Below are positions 1 through 11,483 of a DNA stretch of 64,000 bases, in pieces; within the stretch, counting starts at the first letter, position 1; the number at the start of each line of letters is the position of its first letter. Under the pieces are notes generated by a model, which saw only the letters and a list, made by a program, of their open reading frames with translations, searched no databases and was not told where the DNA came from. Source of the DNA: Sporothrix humicola (taxonomy: Eukaryota > Ascomycota > Sordariomycetes > Ophiostomatales > Ophiostomataceae); NCBI GenBank assembly GCA_021396245.1, contig WNYE01000119.1:35546-99545 (forward strand), in the 5' to 3' direction. The translations under genes were made by a program, and so were the position numbers.

Positions 1-3
1 ACT

Positions 4-9
4 TTATTT
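4..9 (-). terminator. Possible polyadenylation signal of NUC1
   Basis: The minus strand reads AATAAA here, about 100 nt after the NUC1 stop codon, a sensible position for a poly(A) signal. Fungal signals are degenerate, so this is only a candidate. Confidence 0.35.
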
Positions 10-109
10 CTTTTATTTTCATTTTCATTCTGGCTATGCAGTGCTTGGTAGATGCTAAAATACAGTCGTTTCCGTATCACATATTACATTAGATACATAT
101 GAAAGCAAA

Positions 110-1183
110 TTACCGCCGTCCACCTTTGGCAGCCTGCTTTTGCCGGTCGCCGTACTCCTTGATGACCAGCGAGCAGTTCGCCTCGGCACACAACCGGCGG
201 CGGCGCTGCGGCGGCAGCTTGGCCGCAAACTCGAGACCGGACGCGCGCTCCACGGCCTCCAAAGGCACCTCAAAGTCGGTCAGGGGCTTGTCGTTGGGGA
301 TCGGCGCATTGGGCAGCACGAACGCGCCCAGGGCCACCGGGCCGCCGGGAACGCCGCCGGGGCCCGTCGAGGGCGCCGTCTCGGCATAAATGACCTTGTA
401 AAAGTGCGTGGGCACGGCGACATTGGGCGGGTTGCCAATCATCTCATACTTGACGTACCACTTGTTGTCGGCCGGGTCACGCTTGGGCAAGTACAACGGA
501 CCAGTGACGACGCGGACGCTCGGGTAGCGCTGGGTCAGGCGCCGACAAAAGTCTTCGAAATGGGCCCAGTAGTCGCGGTTGAAGCCCTCGCCGACCTGCG
601 GGCACATGTTTGTGAGGAAGAACGTCTCGTTCATGGCGTCCTGGCTCCACTTGCAGTCGGCGGCAGGGACCTGGTGGCCGCGGTCAAAGCCGGACCGGAA
701 GTAATCCTTGAGCTTGGCGCGGAACTGTTCCGGCACGGCCGTGTCCTCGACAAAGTTGGAGTGGCTGCGGTCGCCGTCCCTGACAGCGAGGGACTGCGGA
801 GTAATGTGCTCGGCGACCCAGTGGGGGTTGCGTGTGCGGCGGTCAAAGGACGAGACGAGAGCACTGCGGGTGGCCAGGTCGTTGATCGGACCCGGGAAGC
901 CATACTGGAAAAGGCCGGCCGGGTCGACGAGAGCCGCTGTAGTCGAGCCCGCAACGGGGACAGGCGGTAGCGGCGCTGGTGCTGGCACTGGCGGAGCTGC
1001 CGCAAACACCTTGGAGGCCGGCACGGCCGGGGACACAGATTTCGTGGTCGTGGTCGTCGTGACGGTCGGAACTGCTGTTGGAAGATCGGCCGGTTTTGTG
1101 CGGAGAGAGTACATGGCGGCGGTCACGGCAGCGCCCGTGCCGGCGCTGACGGCCGCAATAACGGCGATGGTGGCCTTGGACAT
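110..1183 (-). CDS. NUC1: Mitochondrial endonuclease G-type nuclease (NUC1)
   Basis: Sugar-nonspecific DNA/RNA nuclease of the beta-beta-alpha-metal (endonuclease G) family, normally in mitochondria, with roles in mtDNA turnover and cell death. The single-exon model gives 357 residues, close to yeast Nuc1 (329). Residues 5-26 form an alanine-rich hydrophobic segment that fits an inner-membrane anchor or targeting signal, followed by a Thr/Pro/Ala linker to about residue 80. The catalytic DRGH motif is at 167-170 (His170 is the general base), and the metal-binding Asn is about residue 192 in a TNMCPQ stretch, with the usual FN following. The frame stays open upstream to 1411, but the ATG at 1183 precedes the hydrophobic leader and is the natural start. 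The complementary strand carries a long open frame that is only a shadow. Confidence 0.93.
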   Translation of the reverse strand: MSKATIAVIAAVSAGTGAAVTAAMYSLRTKPADLPTAVPTVTTTTTTKSVSPAVPASKVFAAAPPVPAPAPLPPVPVAGSTTAALVDPAGLFQYGFPGPINDLATRSALVSSFDRRTRNPHWVAEHITPQSLAVRDGDRSHSNFVEDTAVPEQFRAKLKDYFRSGFDRGHQVPAADCKWSQDAMNETFFLTNMCPQVGEGFNRDYWAHFEDFCRRLTQRYPSVRVVTGPLYLPKRDPADNKWYVKYEMIGNPPNVAVPTHFYKVIYAETAPSTGPGGVPGGPVALGAFVLPNAPIPNDKPLTDFEVPLEAVERASGLEFAAKLPPQRRRRLCAEANCSLVIKEYGDRQKQAAKGGRR

Positions 1184-2892
1184 GGTTGCGGTTGAGTGGC
1201 AGTCCAAAGTCAAAATATGGCCCTGTGTCACAGGTGAGGTGGAGGTCAAGTCGGCAAAGACGGACGTCCAACTTTTTCCGCCATGTCGATTTTTGGCGCC
1301 GGCTCGTGGTCGGGGTCCCCTGAAATTATTTTTAGCGCGCTGGAGCCCTGAAGGCGTGGAGTTTGACAGCCTTCTCCAGCCAGGCACGGCTGTAAATGCA
1401 GAGCCAGCCAATCAGGCGCTGTAGAAGCCCGTCATTAACCGTCGAAGGCCTCTCAAATGACAGAAGCTCCCAACAGGGCACCTCATTTAATGACGCCACC
1501 ACACAGAATATACAGAAAAAGTCGCATGGGTGAAATATACTTCAGCCTTTATCTTTATTCTTTACATTTTGTTTCATTGCGATATTGCAGTACACCGATA
1601 TGCAATGTCCTTTTCGTCGGTGAAGTTCCTTCCCAGGCCTTTTTCAACATTATGGCGGTCAGGTGCGGCAGAATCATCCCTCCCAGCACTCCCTCCAGCA
1701 CTTTTGTCCACCGCCCTTGCTTTGGGGCGTGTTTCGAACCCGCCGCCTGTGGTTGGCTGGTGGGGTGCCTGTAGCCTGTAGATAGGCGCACTGAATCGTC
1801 ACTCGATCGCACCTGCCACCACCACTTCGTCGACTTGAGAACCCTGCTGGCCGCGTCTTTCGCCTTGCCTTACGTCGCTAGCCCGCGATCTAGAGTAGAT
1901 CCCGCCTCTTTTTTGCGTAGTATTGAGAACTGATCAATGAACAATGAGCACTTGAGGCACTTAACTTTGACGACTTTGACAGGTCGACTCACATCACTCA
2001 CGTTAACTTAACCTGCCTTACTTTACTTCCATCAAGCACATGTCGTCCACTCGTCAGCCCTCCCTTGCTTGCATCCGACCGGCCGACCGCCTTCTCGCCG
2101 CCCTCTCCGCTGCATTCCGCCACTCTTTTTTGAGATTGCAAAGCAGCAAAGAAGGGAGTCTTTTGAGTTGAAGTGAAGTCCGATTGTTTCGCTGATTTGT
2201 CTCAATTTCTGTCGCTTTTCTTTCCCTTCCTCTTAGAAGCTGTGACAATCCCCGTCTGCACGTCATCCAGCGCTACAACGTCATCAGCAATTGGCCTGCA
2301 TCTTGGTGATACATCGTTTTCTCGACAACAACAATTAACGCAGGACTCGAAATCTCGAAATCACAGGAACTCAGCTTGTCGACAACAGCATCTCTATCTT
2401 CTCCCCCACGCTAGGCTGCCCCCTCGTCATTCGCCGTGCCTCGTCCATCTGCATTCTCCATCTTGCCTCTTGGCGACCTGCGCACCTTGACGGACACCAG
2501 ACAAGAGAATCCACACAAATCCACGGTCAACGCAGCCCAGTCGCAGCACGCACAGCACACGCCGCAAGCTGCCTGGCTCTCCTCCTCCGCCTGTCCGCTC
2601 CAGCTCCAGCTTCCCGCCACTCGCCGCCGCGTCCCGTCTACAGCTTCCTCCACTGCGGGCGCTATCTTTCGTCTCGTCTTTTGTCTTTTCCCTTTGTTCC
2701 TTAGATCCTCTCACTCTCTTGCTTTGACATTCCTTCGCATCAACCTAAACCCTTGCTCCTTGCTCTTGTCTGCAACGCCATGGTTGTGACGTCGTGTTGA
2801 CGACTGACGGACGGGTAGACCTTTGGGCTTTCCTTTTTCACCCTTATTCTTTTCACCCTTAAACCTCACACACCTCCCCTCACCGGGCCACC
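1184..2892. promoter_or_regulatory. Divergent intergenic region, NUC1/ZRT3
   Basis: About 1.7 kb between two genes transcribed away from each other, so it should hold both promoters. The right half is pyrimidine-rich on the plus strand, typical of a fungal transcript leader, and contains the short upstream ORF listed separately. The open frames in it are short and unlike any protein I recognise. Confidence 0.55.
2780..2800 (+). promoter_or_regulatory. Six-codon upstream ORF in the ZRT3 leader
   Basis: An ATG in a good context (gccATGG) opens a six-codon frame (MVVTSC) ending in TGA, 92 nt before the ZRT3 start. If the transcript begins upstream of 2780 it would be met first by scanning ribosomes. 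The transcription start is not known from sequence. Confidence 0.4.
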
Positions 2893-5023
2893 ATGGCCTC
2901 CACGGCCAACATGACGTCTCCAGGAGACAACATCTCTAACGACACGCGCGGGTGGATCTTGTGCGCGATCAGCGCCATCGGTACGTGACACGAGAGTCGA
3001 GATGCCGTCAGCATCGGCTTCAGCCCTATCAGCCTTGCTTTGGAGAACTCCCTACTAACATCACATCGCAGCCTGCGTTGCTGGCGCGTGCATCGTCTGC
3101 GTCGACGTCTTCATCCGCATGCTGCCGGGCAAGAAGAACTTTAACATCCAGGACAGCAGTGCTTTCCTGTCGTCCTCGTTGAGTTTGAGCTTTGGCGTCA
3201 TGGTGAGTCATTGTTCTCTTCCCTTATATACCCAGGTGTCATGCATGATTTGGCACCCTGATGGGCCGTGGACTATGAACTCGACACTAACCGGATAGAT
3301 CTTCTCCTCCCTTTACAGCATGCTGCCGTCGTCCAAAAAGTACCTCAAGGAAGACGGCAAGAACGACCAGATTGCCGGCCTACTCATGGTCGGCGGCTTT
3401 GCTCTGGGCTTTGTTGGCATGCAGATTGTCTCTCGCATCATCCACCGCTTTATGCCCTCCCACGTTGTCGACTGCGACCACACTCACGACGATGAGTCCG
3501 ACGAGGACGAGCCAGAACACGACCACGATCATGATCATGGCCATGGCCATGATCATGCCCATTCTCATGGACACAGCCACAGCCACAGCCACGGCCACCA
3601 CCATCCTCCATCCAGTACCCATTTCCGCGTCGGCACCAAGCCTCGCTACGTCTCACGCAAGTACTTCCGTCAGGGCTCTTCGGCACACGGTAACGCCGCC
3701 GCCACGGAGTCTACTCCGCTCCTCGCGGGCGTCGAGACCGCCGAGGCAAACCCATCCTCGTCCGTCATCCGCCCCTCTCTGCAACGACAGTTGTCAGCAA
3801 GAAGCGACGATGCTGTCGTGGCCGCCCATACCGCCGAAGACCACCTCAATAACGCCGTGCCGGCACCGACCACAGGACGCGGCCTCAACCCCAAACGTTC
3901 GCTCTCCAACCTGCGCCGCCCGTCTATGATCGAGGTCCGCAACCGCGTCATCTCTTTTGTCCAGGACGTCAAGTCCAACTGCGACGAGTTTGGCCCATGC
4001 TATGGCTATACCGATCCTTGCGGCCAGGAGTGCAAGCGGACGATTGTCATTAGGACGCCAACGACCACTCGGAGTAATGCTCTGAGCAGCCATCCTCCCA
4101 AGCCGACAGGAGCTGCCACGGCAGGAGCAAACATTGCATGGGAGCCGACCGCGATCGAAGTGCCCGAAGTAGTGCCCGAAGAGAGCAGTGGCGACAACAG
4201 CGCATCAGTTAGCCGGCCCGTATCACCCGGAACGGGTGGCACAGTACGGAGGCATCATATCGACCCACACGACCACGACCATGATCACGATCATGACCAA
4301 GACGCCCACTTTACAATCAGCGCTGGCGAGTCGTCGACCAATGTGTCCAACGAGGAGGTTGGCAAGGATGTAGACAGCCACAGTCATGCCCACTCACATC
4401 ACAGCCACGATGGCCACGATCATGACCACGACCATGATCACGACCACTACTACGACACAGACGGTGACGTCGAGGCAGGCGCTGCCACCCCTCAAAGCCA
4501 TGGCGCGCCGCACCACCACCACGTCCCCGCCAACGCCTTCTTGTCCATCGGCCTCCAGACTGTGCTGGCTATTGGCCTCCACAAGTTCCCCGAGGGCTTC
4601 ATCACTTTTGCCACCAACCACGCCAACCCGGCCCTCGGTTTCAATGTCTTCATGGCCCTCTTTGTCCACAACATTGCCGAGGGCTTCGCCATGGCCCTGC
4701 CGCTCTACATGGCCCTGGGCAGCCGTCTGCGCGCCATCCTGTGGGCCGCCGCTCTGGGAGGTTTGAGCCAGCCGTTGGGTGCAGCCTGTGCTGCTCTGTG
4801 GCTCAAGTACCTGGCGCGCCACGACGACGGAACCGACCCGAATGCGGGCAACGGTACCGCCTATGGTGTCCTCTTTGCCGTCACCGCCGGCATCATGGTG
4901 GCGGTAGCCCTCCAGCTGTTTGTCGAGAGCCTGACGCTGCACCACAACCGGCAGTTGACCATTGGCTTTGCCTTTATCGGCATGCTGCTGCTGGGCCTGA
5001 GCAATGCCATTGGGACGCACTAA
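2893..5023 (+). CDS. ZRT3: ZIP-family zinc transporter, vacuolar Zrt3 type
   Basis: ZIP transporter predicted to release stored zinc from the vacuole to the cytosol. Exons are 2893-2980, 3072-3202 and 3299-5023, giving 647 residues; introns are GT-AG and the start is gccaccATGG. The N-terminal half resembles yeast Zrt3: a first membrane helix near residues 20-40, then SLSLSFGVMIFSSLY with a following LPSSKKYL. Cytosolic loops carry very long His/Asp runs (around residues 130-175 and two more before residue 480), the presumed zinc-sensing loops. The C-terminal half holds the ZIP metal motifs HKFPEG (helix 4) and HNIAEG (helix 5). The protein is longer than yeast Zrt3 (503) because the loops are expanded. 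Membership of ZIP is near certain; vacuolar location is inferred from similarity to Zrt3. Confidence 0.88.
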
Positions 5024-5540
5024 GAGTGATACCAGTACCCTCTATTCATCTGTTTTAGTATCTTTTTGTTCTGGGTTTCCTTTGTATTTTCTGGATTTCA
5101 TCTTTTCGGTTCATGGCTTTACGGTCTTTTCGGCTTTTGGTTTCAATAGCATTTCTTGGTTATTATTTACATAGTACGGAGTTCACGTGCACAGTCTGCG
5201 GCTGACTTCTTGTTCTTTTTATTTCAATTCATTCTTAGTTTCATCATAGAGTATTGTGTTAAACATGCTGGTTGATTAATATATTGTTTTACACCAATTC
5301 TGAGCGTGTTGAAATTTTTATTTAGAAAAAAAGTCGAATTAAAAACATTTTTACCTCAAGATAATTTTACAACATTTTTATAGACAAGTATTGAAAATAA
5401 AACCCTGAAAGTATGAGAAATAATTTTTGAAAAGAAGTACTTAAAAATCAAATTGCTTTTGTCTATGCTAATGGTCCGATGGGTATCTAATATAATTTTG
5501 AACGCCGAAATAAACACACTTTTTTTCTGTCCAACAATTC
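5024..5540. other. AT-rich convergent 3' region
   Basis: About 500 nt between the ends of ZRT3 and TFIIIA, strongly AT-rich from 5260 onward, as expected for two converging 3' UTRs. I see no gene or repeat in it. Confidence 0.6.
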
Positions 5541-7446
5541 CTACAAGAACAAATTTGGGTCGAGAACACCAACACCACTCCCGTCATCATTTACATTGTC
5601 GCTGCCAATCAGCTGGCGCATCTCGGCCTCCTCCATCTGCCACTGCGGATCGTTATTAACGAGAATCTGTGGAGGCAGCATGCTGCCGCTACGGCTGTCA
5701 TTGTTCGCCGGCATGCCCATGTCAATGTTTTCCATGTCCATGTAGGCGCCAAACATGTCGTCGCCGGCTAGGAGAGTATTGTCAACAGCACCATCAGCCT
5801 CGACGTCGTCGTCGTCCATGTGATCACCGCCGCCGATCCAAAACTCGTCTGGGTTGAAGAGGTTGTCGTCGTTGTCGACTGTTGTCACTGGATGGTCTTT
5901 CTGGAGATGCAGGTTGAGGTCATGTTGGCGCACAAATCGTGCGGCGCATCCAGGCAGCGTGCAACCCAATGTGCGGTTGGTGCCCAGGAGAGCATCGATC
6001 AGCATGTCTGCCGAGGGTGTTGCCAGAGCGTCGTTTGCAACAGCAATATCAGCCATTCCTGGCAGGAGGGAGGCCGGTTGCTGCTCAGTGTCCAGACCGG
6101 CGTCCAGGACATTGACAGAGACTGGCACTGGCCGGTCGTGCCGCAGGTGTACATACCGAATATGCTCTTCTAGCTTCATCTTGGAGACAAAGCCACGGCC
6201 ACAGCCTTCGCCACGAGCCTCCCATGCAATCAAGTCGGGGTCCGCCCAGCCGTTGAATGGTTTCCTCTCAACCAAGGACCCGGCACCTCCTTCGGCAGTC
6301 GTCATGCTCGCCATATCCGCCGCGTCGTCGCCGCACACAAACCGCAGGCCTTCGTGGACTGCACGAATGTGCACATTCAGGTTCGCCCGCCGCGTAAACG
6401 CCTTGGTGCACCCGGCGTGCGGGCACACAATCGTCTTGCGGTCGGCCACGGTCTTGCCCGAGTGGTGGATGTCGACATGTTTGTGGAGTTCGGACGGGCT
6501 TGCAAAGCGTGTATCACAGAACGGGCAGTCGACATGGGCATGGCGCATGTGGGCTTCCAGAAGAGCGCGAGTAGCAAAGCCCACCCCGCCACTCGTACTC
6601 GTACCCTCATCCGCCTTCTTGCCGCACTCTTCGCACCAAAACTTGGGCGCGCCGTGCTCCCGCTCTACATGTCTCTTCAACGTCTTTTGGCTGTCGAACA
6701 CGGCCTCGCACGCCTTTTTCGTGCCCGGCGCCCCGTTGACGCCCGGCACCGTGGTTTCGTGCGTGCAGACAAACGCTGGCTGGTTCAGGTGGTCGATGCG
6801 AATGTGCCGCTGCAGCGTCTGATGCTTGCGGAACGTGCGGGTGCAGGACTCGTCGTAACCCTTGCAGCGGAACCGGTCCTGGCCCTCGTGCACGGCGGCA
6901 TGGCGGCGCAGGCGGGTGGCCGTCAGAAAGGCCTTGCTGCACTCGGTACAGACATACTGGCGCTCCTGGCTGTGGGAGCCCTTGATGTGCTGCCGCAGAT
7001 GCTTTTCTTCAATGTAGGTCTTTGGGCACTCGGGGCACTTAAAGGGCCGGTCGTTTGTGTGTGAGCGGAGGTGGGCTGTGAGACGGGCAGGACGATTGAA
7101 GGTCTTGGTGCAGTTGGGCCAGGTGCAGGGGATGGTCTTGAGGTCGGATGGGAAGCGGCGCGAGGCGGTGGACAGAGCTGTGGTGACGGGAGTCGTGTGG
7201 GCTTCGGAAGGGGCCGTGTGTCCGTCCTGGGATTCAGTGTCGTCGTCGGTGGGTATAGGGCGGCCTGGCCGGTCGTTCTCTTGTTTAGTTATGGCGGATG
7301 GCTGGCCTGGGGCGGGTTAGAATTGTCTTCTATCTGTCGTCCCTTATCCTATCCCATGTTGACTGACCTTTTAATTGATTTAGATCGATTCCTGGCGGGA
7401 TTGGCCGATCCGCCAGCAATTCGTCGGTTGCTTTTCGTTTCAACAT
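5541..7446 (-). CDS. Transcription factor IIIA, about ten C2H2 fingers
   Basis: RNA polymerase III factor TFIIIA (S. pombe Sfc2, yeast Pzf1), which binds the internal control region of 5S rRNA genes and also 5S RNA. Exons on the minus strand are 7368-7446 and 5541-7306 (61-nt intron, CTAAC branch site), giving 614 residues. The start is the ATG at 7446 (MLKRKATDELL); the frame continues upstream without another ATG. Nine or ten C2H2 units follow in series, beginning with CTWPNC and ending with an isolated finger (CTLPGC...HLQKDH) after a spacer. Fingers 5 and 6 have long loops and the ninth is interrupted by an insertion of about 30 residues. The C-terminus is acidic and disordered. The tandem-finger count and order fit TFIIIA rather than a generic zinc-finger regulator. 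Confidence 0.88.
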
Positions 7447-7940
7447 TTTGCTGGTCGTCGATAAATGCGTTCGAGAACCATCGTCGTCTCCCGTTGCCTG
7501 GATTGCAAAAGGGACTTTCGTGGTTAAAGATGCTGTTGTGTCTGGGGAGATCACCCGCCGCTTGTTCCGTGCGGTGAAGGCCAAAAAATTCGCCGGGCAG
7601 AAAAAAAGTTTAGAACATGGGTGGGGGACGGGTCTTATCGATAAGACACACGCCTAAATCCAGCCACTTGTTTCTACAGGTAGAAGGGGCAAATTTGACC
7701 AATCACAGGCCGCGCCGCCTCCAAACTTTTTTCTGCTTTGGCAAGCACGCTTGCCTGCGGCCTTCAGCCTTTTTGCCCTTCTGTTCGCATGCAGACATTC
7801 TAGGGAGACTCTTTGTCCTCGTTGTTTCTTTCCCATTCGCATCACGACCTTCACGATCCACGATCGCACCGCAACCTCGCGACCACTCTTTCGTTCATTC
7901 CACACTCGTTTCGCGACTCTCTCTTTTCTCGACAGCCACA
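7447..7940. promoter_or_regulatory. Divergent promoter, TFIIIA/RPB6
   Basis: About 490 nt separate the start codons of two genes that serve the transcription machinery and point away from each other. A CCAAT box lies at 7699-7703 on the plus strand (GACCAATCACA). The right part is pyrimidine-rich, as in the RPB6 leader. Shared control of the two genes is possible but not shown. Confidence 0.6.
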
Positions 7941-8573
7941 ATGTCCGACTTTGGCGATGACGATGCCGGCGGTGCGCCGTAAGTGACCACGGCGCAAGCG
8001 TTTTTCTTCCACCAACTCAACCACCACTAACCCAGATTGCTTATGACAGCGACGAGACTTTGTACGATGACGACGATGCCCAGGAGTACTACGACCCCGA
8101 GGTGCTCGAGGGCGACGAGGACGGCGAGGGCAACGGCGCCGGCTTCGCCAACGGCGACGACGAGATGGACATTATCGTGTCCGGCGACCCGTCGGCGATT
8201 GCCAACCAAAAGAACCAGAACGGCGGCGGTGCCGGCGCAAACGGCCGCGTCAACAATGTCAAGTCGCACAAGGATAAGAAGATCCCCAACGAGCTGCGGA
8301 CGACGACGCCCTTTATGACAAAGTACGAGCGCGCGCGCATCCTCGGCACCCGTGCTCTCCAGATTAGGTAGGTGTCCTCCCTCCGGTCGATGCTTTGAAT
8401 CGCGCTAACCTGTCAGTATGAACGCCCCCGTGTTGGTCGACCTGGAGGGCGAGACGGACCCGCTGCAGATTGCCATGAAGGAGCTGCGCGAGAAGAAGGT
8501 GCCTCTGATTGTGCGGCGGTACCTGCCGGACGGTTTCTACGAGGACTGGACCTGCGAAGAGCTGCTGCAGTAG
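7941..8573 (+). CDS. RPB6: RNA polymerases I/II/III common subunit RPABC2 (Rpb6)
   Basis: Shared small subunit of all three nuclear RNA polymerases, needed for assembly and clamp stability. Exons are 7941-7978, 8050-8367 and 8417-8573 (introns of 71 and 49 nt), giving 170 residues against 155 in yeast. The N-terminus is acidic and poorly conserved ([12 protein letters not shown]). The C-terminal 80 residues are nearly invariant in eukaryotes: [20 protein letters not shown], then [16 protein letters not shown], and [15 protein letters not shown] at the end. The splice from AG to T restores the Ile-Ser-Met of the family, which fixes the third exon. The start ATG follows a cacaATGTCC context and is the first in frame. 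Confidence 0.96.
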
Positions 8574-9264
8574 AGGCGAGTCGTATCTAGGAGGAAAGAG
8601 TCTGCGGCAACGTGGACGAGACGGGTCTGCATTTAGCGAAGGCGTTATTTTCAAATTTTATTTGCGCAGGAAAACTTTCTCGGTTGGATCCTCAGAAAGC
8701 GGTAGAAAAGATAATCAGAAAAGGATCAAAAGGTTTATGGATATCAATATAAGAACCAGGAGTTATATAAGTAAAGAACATGGTGTTGGTGTAATTGTTG
8801 TGACGAAGGATATTCAAACGATTAACGTAGAGACTCGCATTGTTCACATTAGACGGGCGACGGTGTTGTCATATTTTTTATCATTTTCTTCTCGAGTAGC
8901 AGCTGCCGTCTATCATAGTCTATTAGACGAAGCAACTGATTGTAGTAATAAAGCAAGTTAAAAAGAAGCAAGAAAAGCAAACAATAACGCCCTCGCCGAA
9001 TGGAGATCCCTTTTCTTTTCATCCCAAAGTTTGATCCCGCATGTTTTCCAGCATCGTTTCTTTCTATAGATCGGATGCCAAAAAGTGTGAGAGAGAGAGC
9101 GAGAGAGAGAGGAAAAGGCAGGAGCAAAGTCAAAGTCTTTTTATATATTACACGTACAACGGTCTGTCAGGGACAGCAAAAATAGACGACACCATACCCA
9201 CGGCATCCGACCACAAACCAAACAAGAACGACACTGAAGACGAAGACATAAAAGGCTTGGCCAC
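8574..9264. other. Convergent 3' region RPB6/SEC63
   Basis: About 690 nt of AT-rich 3' sequence between converging genes. It includes a GA-rich purine stretch around 9087-9117 (GAGAGAGAGCGAGAGAGAG). I see no gene. Confidence 0.55.
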
Positions 9265-11483
9265 CTAGTCCTCGTCCTCCGTGTCCGTGTTCGTGTCGCT
9301 CGTGTCGTCGCCCACCTCGTCTGTGCCGCTCTCGTCATCGTCCTCCTCGTCGTCCGAGTCCACCACCTTGGCCTTCTTTACTGGCGCGCCCTTTGCCGCG
9401 TTCATAATGCCGGCAATCGAGTCCTCGTCGGGCTCGCTGATCTCGTCCTCATCGGCCATCTCCGCCGCCTGGCTCGCGTCCTTGACGACCAGCGTCACCT
9501 CCGTCTTGGTGTCGAAGCCAATGTAGCTGTCGCACATGACGTGCATCACAAACGTGTACTGGCCAGCCTGCGGCGGTGCCATAAACTGCGCCTTGAGCGT
9601 CTGCATGTTGAACGTGGGCGTCTTGCCATCCTCCTCGAACAGCGGGCGGTCAAAGGCCGTGAAGGTGAAGGGAGGGACGACCATCTTGCCCTGCTTGGAG
9701 TCGGTGAGGAAAACGTGCCAGCGGGGCGAGTAGTCGCGGCCAAAGTACGGCGCATATGCCAATGGGGGCAGGTTGGCCTTGCCGTTGCCGGCGTCCGAGG
9801 TGATAGCGGTGCCGTCAGGGTTGCGGCCAACAATGGTCTTGGGTTTCCGGCCCAGGATGGCGTCGAGATCGTCTTCGGCCGGGTCCGCGTCAAGCAGGTC
9901 GAGCGGCTCCACCTCGGGTGCCGACTCGGCGAAACCAGGAGGAATGAAGCGGCCCTTGACAACCAGGCTGACTAGCGACGAAGGGATGATGTGCTTCTCG
10001 CCGGGGACCTTGAAGAAGGCCTTGGCGACACGGAGATGGGGGAGCTGCTTGGCGACAGAGACAGCCTCGTCGTACTGCTCGGCAGTCAGGCGACCGCTGC
10101 CAACAGCAAGCTTTCTCCGCTTGGCGTCGGGAAGATCCATAAGGCGCTGGATGGGCATGGTGACAGTAGAATCGCCCTCGATGGCCTTGGCGACGGCGGG
10201 CGTAATGTGCGGGAGCTGCTGGAGCGGCGAGGACTTGGGTGCAAGGGCCTGGATGAAGAGCTGGCCAGCCTTGAAGGAGGCAATAACGGGGGCAGTGTTG
10301 CCGTAGGCGAGAGCGATGGCGGTGAAGGAGCGGGTCAGGATGTTGGCAATGGGAGCAACCTCAAACTTGTGCTTCTCCAGGGTGGTGTCGCCCAGGTCAA
10401 CGCGGCCGAGGTAGGCCCACAGAAGAGCCAAGACCTTGCGGCGGACGCCGTTGTCGAGCTTGTCGAGCTTTTCGCGGTCGGCCGTAGATAGGCCAGCAAT
10501 GGTCAGGGAAGAGGAGGCAGTTGTCGCGGCGTCGGCATCGGCGGATGCGGCAGAGACAGCAGGGGCAGTAATGCGAGCTTCCACAGTGGCCAGGCCCGAG
10601 TCGGCCTTGTCGCCAGGCAGGATGGCGTCAAACTCCTTGCCAGTCGACAGCGCCGACACGAGGCCCGCCTCGTCAATGTCATCGGCGTACTCTTGGAAAA
10701 AACGGTTGGCGCTCTCCATCAGGACGCCCTCCTTGGACCGGCTCTGGGTACCGTACCACCAGGAGCCCACAACATAGGGCAGGAGGACGCCAAAGAGCAA
10801 AAAGTAGAGCAGCACGACGTACTTGCCGTTGCCGTCAGTAATAATGAGCTTGGGCAGGCCGATGCTGATGCTGGTGCCCTGCTTGCCGTCGGGGTGGCCG
10901 TAGAGAAGGTAGTTGTTGCGGATCTCCTCGTCGGTCAGCGCCTGGTACGCCTTGGAGATGTCGACGTAGCGGTCGTTGAGCATCTCCATGGTCTCGTTCT
11001 TGGACGGATCCGGCTTGATCTTGTCGGGATGGAACTTGCGCGAGAGCTGCTTGTATGCGCTCTTGATGGCCTTTTCTGTTGCGGACTAGATTTGTTAGGA
11101 GAGAACGATGCAAAATAGCGAGTGACAAGGGGACATACGTCTGCAATGCCCAGGATATCGTATGGGTTCCAGATGCGCTCGATCTTGGCAGTCTCGGCGA
11201 ACTGGATTAGATAGAGCATATAGCCCATCGTGGCCCAGCCGACGGCGACGGCCAAGATGAGGCCGAGTCGCCGCTGCTGGCGACGGTACTTTGCGCGCTC
11301 GGCATCGACAAGGTCTGAGTGGTTGTGGCGGAACTTGGACTGCACACGGGGGAAGACGGCAGCCGGGTTGCCCAGGCCCTTGAGCAGGACATAGGTCAAC
11401 GGCAGCGTGATGATGACGGCGAGCGTGAAGACGAAGAACGGCCACAAGTCGCCAGTCTCGTCGTAGTCGTAGTCGACGGCCAT
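9265..11483 (-). CDS. SEC63: ER translocon subunit SEC63 (membrane J-protein)
   Basis: Sec63 recruits and activates lumenal Hsp70 (BiP/Kar2) at the Sec61 channel for post-translational import. Exons are 11139-11483 and 9265-11085 (53-nt intron with a CTAAC branch site), giving 721 residues against 663 in yeast. Membrane helices are near residues 14-35, 73-95 and 204-226. Between the second and third helices is the lumenal J domain, with FHPDK at about 133-137; this arrangement is diagnostic of Sec63. The Brl domain follows, including immunoglobulin-like beta strands near the end, and the last 60 residues are highly acidic, the region that contacts Sec62 in yeast. The initiator ATG at 11483 is the first in frame and precedes the short lumenal N-terminus. 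Confidence 0.96.

Noticed and set aside
140..970. 276-codon plus-strand frame over NUC1
   Set aside because: It is the antisense shadow of a GC-rich conserved gene and has no recognisable domain.
1730..1745. tRNA-like TTCGAA on the minus strand
   Set aside because: Only four of five T-stem pairs form and no acceptor stem or A box can be built around it.
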